64,000 nucleotides of DNA from Pyrrhosoma nymphula (taxonomy: Eukaryota > Arthropoda > Insecta > Odonata > Coenagrionidae). Location of the stretch: assembly GCA_963573305.1 (NCBI GenBank), contig OY754329.1, forward strand, positions 81,960,576 to 82,024,575. The letters are read 5' to 3'. Every line of letters starts with the position of its first letter. Positions within the stretch are counted from its first letter, which is position 1. Position numbers and translations under genes: made by a program. The notes under the pieces were generated by a model that was not told where the DNA came from, did not search any database, and saw nothing but the letters and a program-made list of their open reading frames with translations. Below, piece after piece: positions 60,920-64,000 of the stretch.

Positions 60920-62893
60920 GTAAAAATGTCTAAAGTTTCGCTTCTGCAGCTCTAGCCTTTTTTCACCCTAGAAAGCTCAAGGCTAGTTTTTGATAATTTA
61001 ACTCTTTCCTTCAAAATATTTTCCGAGTTTACTTTTTCACGTAGTAACATGTCAAAAATCTTACAAAATGTTAACTTCATCAGTTTTTATTATGTGCGAG
61101 ATTTCACAGAGGAAAAATCATTCGCATTGGCCATGTATCGAACCAGAATCCCTCAATTTCGCGCCAAGTGCTTTTAGTCTCGGAGGACGTCTTGGTAGCT
61201 AAATTGACTAAAGCCCGTGGAGCAAAATCGAAGGATCCGGGTTCGAGTCCCGGTGAAGGTGAATGACTTTTCCTCTGCGTCATTTCGAACTTATTTTCAC
61301 TAGCGGGTGACTCGATAAAGGTTATCCGTTACTATTCCAAGGTATCCTCAAAACTTGTTTTGATAAAACTAGAATATGCTTATCTTAAAACTAGAATAAT
61401 CTTATTTTAAATCAAATCTTTAACAAAAGACTTAATTACAGCCGATGAATCGGAACGATGAGTATTTTAAAGTGACATAGGGATGTCGGTAACCAGAAAG
61501 CATGGACATCCAAGGGTGAAATTCAAAATAAATGTTAAATTAACCAAACGAGATTCAAAAATTAAATTAAGAAACGGTGGAATTTTAAAAATTACCTTAT
61601 GAATAACCTCAAAGTTGAACAAATCTTATTTTTCAGGTTGATTAGTGAAAACAAAAACTGGAAACTTCTTTGGTATATAATTAATTTGTTATCATGGGTC
61701 CTGAAGCCATGGTATTGATTCCTCCTGAAAGATCTATTATTTGCCTGGATGTGAAAAGTGTGTGCTGTTCTATATTTATTAAATTTGCTACAGTGTGTGA
61801 TAGTTTTAGTCCTCTATGTAATTATATATAGATGTCAATCTCCCAAACCTTTTTCCTTGCCGGCCCTGATCAAAAATTAACTTCCTTCATCATATCTTCT
61901 ACAAATTCACTTCCACTCAAGAACTTTGAACCATATTTTCCCCCACGTATAATGAAAAGCTCGTTGAAGAAACGGGCATTACATGTCATGGGCAAAATAA
62001 GTTACTTCTTAACTGGTAGCTACAAAAACGGATTCACTAGCGTCATTCATAATTTCGCCGTCTGGGCAATGCTCACATTTTGTTTGCGTCTCTGCAGCAT
62101 GGGTACGACATTATGCATTAGTTACTTCATTTACTTATCCTAGTATACAATGCTAAGCGATTTATCTCATGCAGCAAGCCAAATGAACACATTCTTCTTT
62201 TACTTAAGATTCCGCTGCAATGGAATAACTTGTGCCATTCCTTTTCCTGAAAATAAACTGATATTCACGCACAAAATTAGTAAATAAAAATTCGCAAAAT
62301 AGTATCCATTGAATGAAAGAGACTGCCGATGATGATGCCGATAAGAGGATATGGAAAATGTGAAAAAAGATCAGGATGATGGAGTAAAACGAAATAAGTG
62401 AGGAACATGCAGGGAAACAAAGACTAAAATGTAAAAGTGGCAATGAAAACAGAGAGGAGAAATGGAAGAATGCTGAAAAAAGAGAGAATAATTATGGGAG
62501 CGTTATATTGAAAATTTTTAATTCTTTAATATGATAGGTATCTATAGATGATAGATATTTACGATAGAATTCTTTACGTAATACGATAGTCTTCATAAAA
62601 AATAAAGCAGGGAAGTTTTAAAGGAACCAGTAGACATCAGGAAAAGGGGTATGGAATATGAAGAAGAGCTACATTATACAGGTAACCAGCCTAACCGCAT
62701 TGATTTGGAGTAGAAATGTTACTAAGAATATTACTAAGAAGTGTAACTAAAATGAACTAAGGATATCAACGATAATGAAATATTAAAGTGCAACATAGAG
62801 AATGGGCAACGATAAAAAGAAACGACAAAAACTAGGTACCAATAGATACTATTTTTATAGATAAATATAAAAGGTTTAAAACAACTGTGATGG
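60617..62893. repeat. Duplicated block B (partner at 45912-48172)
   Basis: It follows the same order as block A: receptor fragment, tRNA-like palindrome (61098-61300), and the downstream tract with one copy of the 355-bp unit (62526-62838). Similarity ends at AACAACTGTGATGG, where Penelope-like sequence begins. Confidence 0.85.
61098..61300. repeat. Palindromic tRNA-like element, copy 3
   Basis: Same element as at 46395, sharing GGTAGCTAAATTGAC and GGGTTCGAGTCCC, but the central hairpin has lost most of its left half. This shows decay after block duplication. Confidence 0.8.
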
Positions 62894-63350
62894 TGTAATT
62901 TAAACATTGGCAACAGCCACGAAGGTGTGAATTAATTTAACAGCCTCTCAATCACCATGTGTGATGTAGTTAGCAAGATATGCTGTGCATTCTATGATGA
63001 TTACATAAGGTGAAACTTTATGTTGTCATCATGATTTGCCGATCGGTTGATCATACGTTGATTGTATGCGTCCAACTTCTTGCCTGACTTGGTGCAGTAG
63101 AGAGCTTTCGCGTTGAGATCGTTCCAACGGCCCAGCTCCATCAGATGTCAGGCGAAGACCGAAGAATCGTCCTTATTCTTAAAACAGGTCCGGTGCTCCT
63201 TGGCTCTTGTTTGAAAATTGTGCCCAGTTTGACCAATATAGCAACCTTCACAGCCATTACTAGTAATTTTAAACGCATCACATTTTGAATAGGTTTTCTC
63301 ATAAGTCTTTTGAATTACCTGGCAGCCATTCCAAGGTATGATCATTATTA
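62893..63350 (-). mobile_element. Penelope-like element, 3' fragment
   Basis: It contains only the C-terminal endonuclease and the adjoining 3' sequence. The left junction abuts block B. It lies in the intron upstream of the shared exon 2 of receptor unit B. Confidence 0.7.
63001..63345 (-). pseudogene. GIY-YIG endonuclease domain of a Penelope-like retroelement
   Basis: The minus-strand frame has YSKCDAFKITSNGCEGCYIG followed by QTGHNFQTRAKEHRTCFKNK, the GIY-YIG nuclease motif with its conserved R and EH pair. After one in-frame TGA it continues HLMELGRWNDLNAKALYCTK to a TAA at 63001-63003. Such a domain follows the reverse transcriptase in Penelope-like elements; here the reverse transcriptase is absent. 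The spacing of the cysteine cluster is typical of the family. Confidence 0.8.
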
Positions 63351-63612
63351 TTTAAAAAAACAAGTCTTAAAATTATGGCCGAGATTTCCCCTCTCATCGC
63401 CTACCATTTACCCACACTCCACCCCTCAGACCCATAGGCATATAGTTCCATGCTACCTATATTCCTCAATTTTACATGAAGATGATGTAACTTCCGAAAC
63501 CGGGAGTTTAAATAAACCGTTTAAGTTACAAAGTTTGTTTTACTATCAATATGACGGCCATCCACCAAGTAAAACTTGCAACTTTTGAATCAATCTGATA
63601 GCATGCACAGCT

Positions 63613-63651
63613 GATCCGTAAGGTGAGACAATTCTTCTCACCTTACGGATC
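63613..63651. repeat. Perfect 16-bp hairpin upstream of shared exon 2
   Basis: GATCCGTAAGGTGAGA (63613-63628) is mirrored exactly at 63636-63651 with a 7-base loop. It sits 108 bases before the exon at 63760. Function unknown. Confidence 0.85.
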
Positions 63652-63759
63652 AAATTCCTTCGGATGAGCAAAAAAAGAAATTTAAAGCTGCCATGAGTTA
63701 AATGTTCACTAATAACTATGTTTTTACTTCATAACATGACTCTTTTACCATTCTGCTAG

Positions 63760-63828
63760 GCTGAGCAGACTAGAGAGTTGGTTGCTGATGCAATACTCAA
63801 GATTAAGAGCAATGAGGCCAGGAGGGAG
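63760..63828 (+). CDS. Gustatory receptor, unit B, shared exon 2
   Basis: This 69-nt phase-0 exon encodes AEQTRELVADAILKIKSNEA and RRE. It corresponds in length and sequence to unit A exon 2 (34357-34425). The acceptor is TTCTGCTAG and the donor GTGAGT. It is the only exon 2-type sequence found downstream of the first exons at 39357, 44386, 53725 and 55090, so it is the likely common splice partner. The pairing is inferred from position, phase and homology. Confidence 0.93.
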
Positions 63829-63996
63829 GTGAGTAGGACACTTGAATTTCAACATTAATGAGTCATCATTCCTCAGACTGGCTGACATAACATCCCATTC
63901 AATCATCCCATTATAATTTTATAATCTAATTTATTTTACAAATGTCACTGATTTTAAATTGATAGACAGTAACGATGATTACTATTTATCTTACAG
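63829..63996 (+). other. Intron 2 of receptor unit B
   Basis: A short intron of 168 bases from GTGAGT to TCTTACAG. Confidence 0.85.
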
Positions 63997-64000
63997 CTTC
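63997..64000 (+). CDS. Gustatory receptor, unit B, start of shared exon 3
   Basis: After TCTTACAG the bases CTTC begin, the same as exon 3 at 1684 and 35885 (CTTCATCTCTTC). The exon continues outside the window. Confidence 0.75.

Noticed and set aside
1..64000. CRISPR arrays, operons, ribosome-binding sites
   Set aside because: The sequence is eukaryotic; repeats seen are transposons, tandem arrays and fold-back elements without spacer structure.

Overview
The window is AT-rich eukaryotic nuclear DNA. It is almost certainly from an insect: the host genes are insect gustatory receptors (7tm_7 family) with the phase-0 introns near the C-terminus that are typical of these genes. The rest is mostly decayed transposons of types common in insects (copia, Tigger/pogo, piggyBac, Helitron, CR1-like and other LINEs, Penelope-like). 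The species cannot be told from the sequence. There are no prokaryotic features.

Host genes. Three receptor units lie on the + strand and are recognised by their short shared C-terminal exons. (1) An upstream gene is represented by its exon 3 only (1684-1773). (2) Unit A looks like a complete four-exon receptor (29664-30635, 34357-34425, 35885-35974, 36461-36592; about 420 aa), ending in a TY-x5-QF signature. (3) Unit B has one set of C-terminal exons at the right edge (exon 2 at 63760-63828; exon 3 starts at 63997 and leaves the window). It is preceded by a 24-kb array of large first exons: 39357-40316, 44386-45348, 53725-54678 (one nonsense codon) and 55090-56043, plus decayed copies at 41106, 45912, 49677 and 60227. 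No other exon 2 or 3 was found between them. I infer a locus in which alternative first exons, each with its own promoter, splice to a shared C-terminus, as known for Drosophila Gr39a and Gr28b. An initiator-like CAGTT lies 23-28 nt before every chosen start codon.

Layout. 0-1.35 kb: large fold-back element. 1.7 kb: exon 3 of the upstream gene. 4.9-5.7 kb: R2-like LINE remnant. 8.4-10.7 kb: Tigger element with TA target duplication. 13.5-14.6 kb: Helitron. 14.8-19.6 kb: copia element with both LTRs but a broken reading frame. 19.6-23.2 kb: a nest of copia fragment, Tigger end, piggyBac and CR1-like LINE. 26.6 kb: tRNA-like palindrome. 29.6-36.6 kb: receptor unit A. 36.9-38.1 kb: LINE remnant. 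39.3-64 kb: receptor unit B, reshaped by tandem and block duplications, two Helitron copies, a 1.1-kb inverted repeat, a 162-bp tandem array, a LINE and a Penelope-like remnant.

The biologically interesting part is unit B: exon birth, decay and transposon-linked rearrangement in an alternatively promoted chemoreceptor gene. No wholly unknown multi-gene system was recognised.
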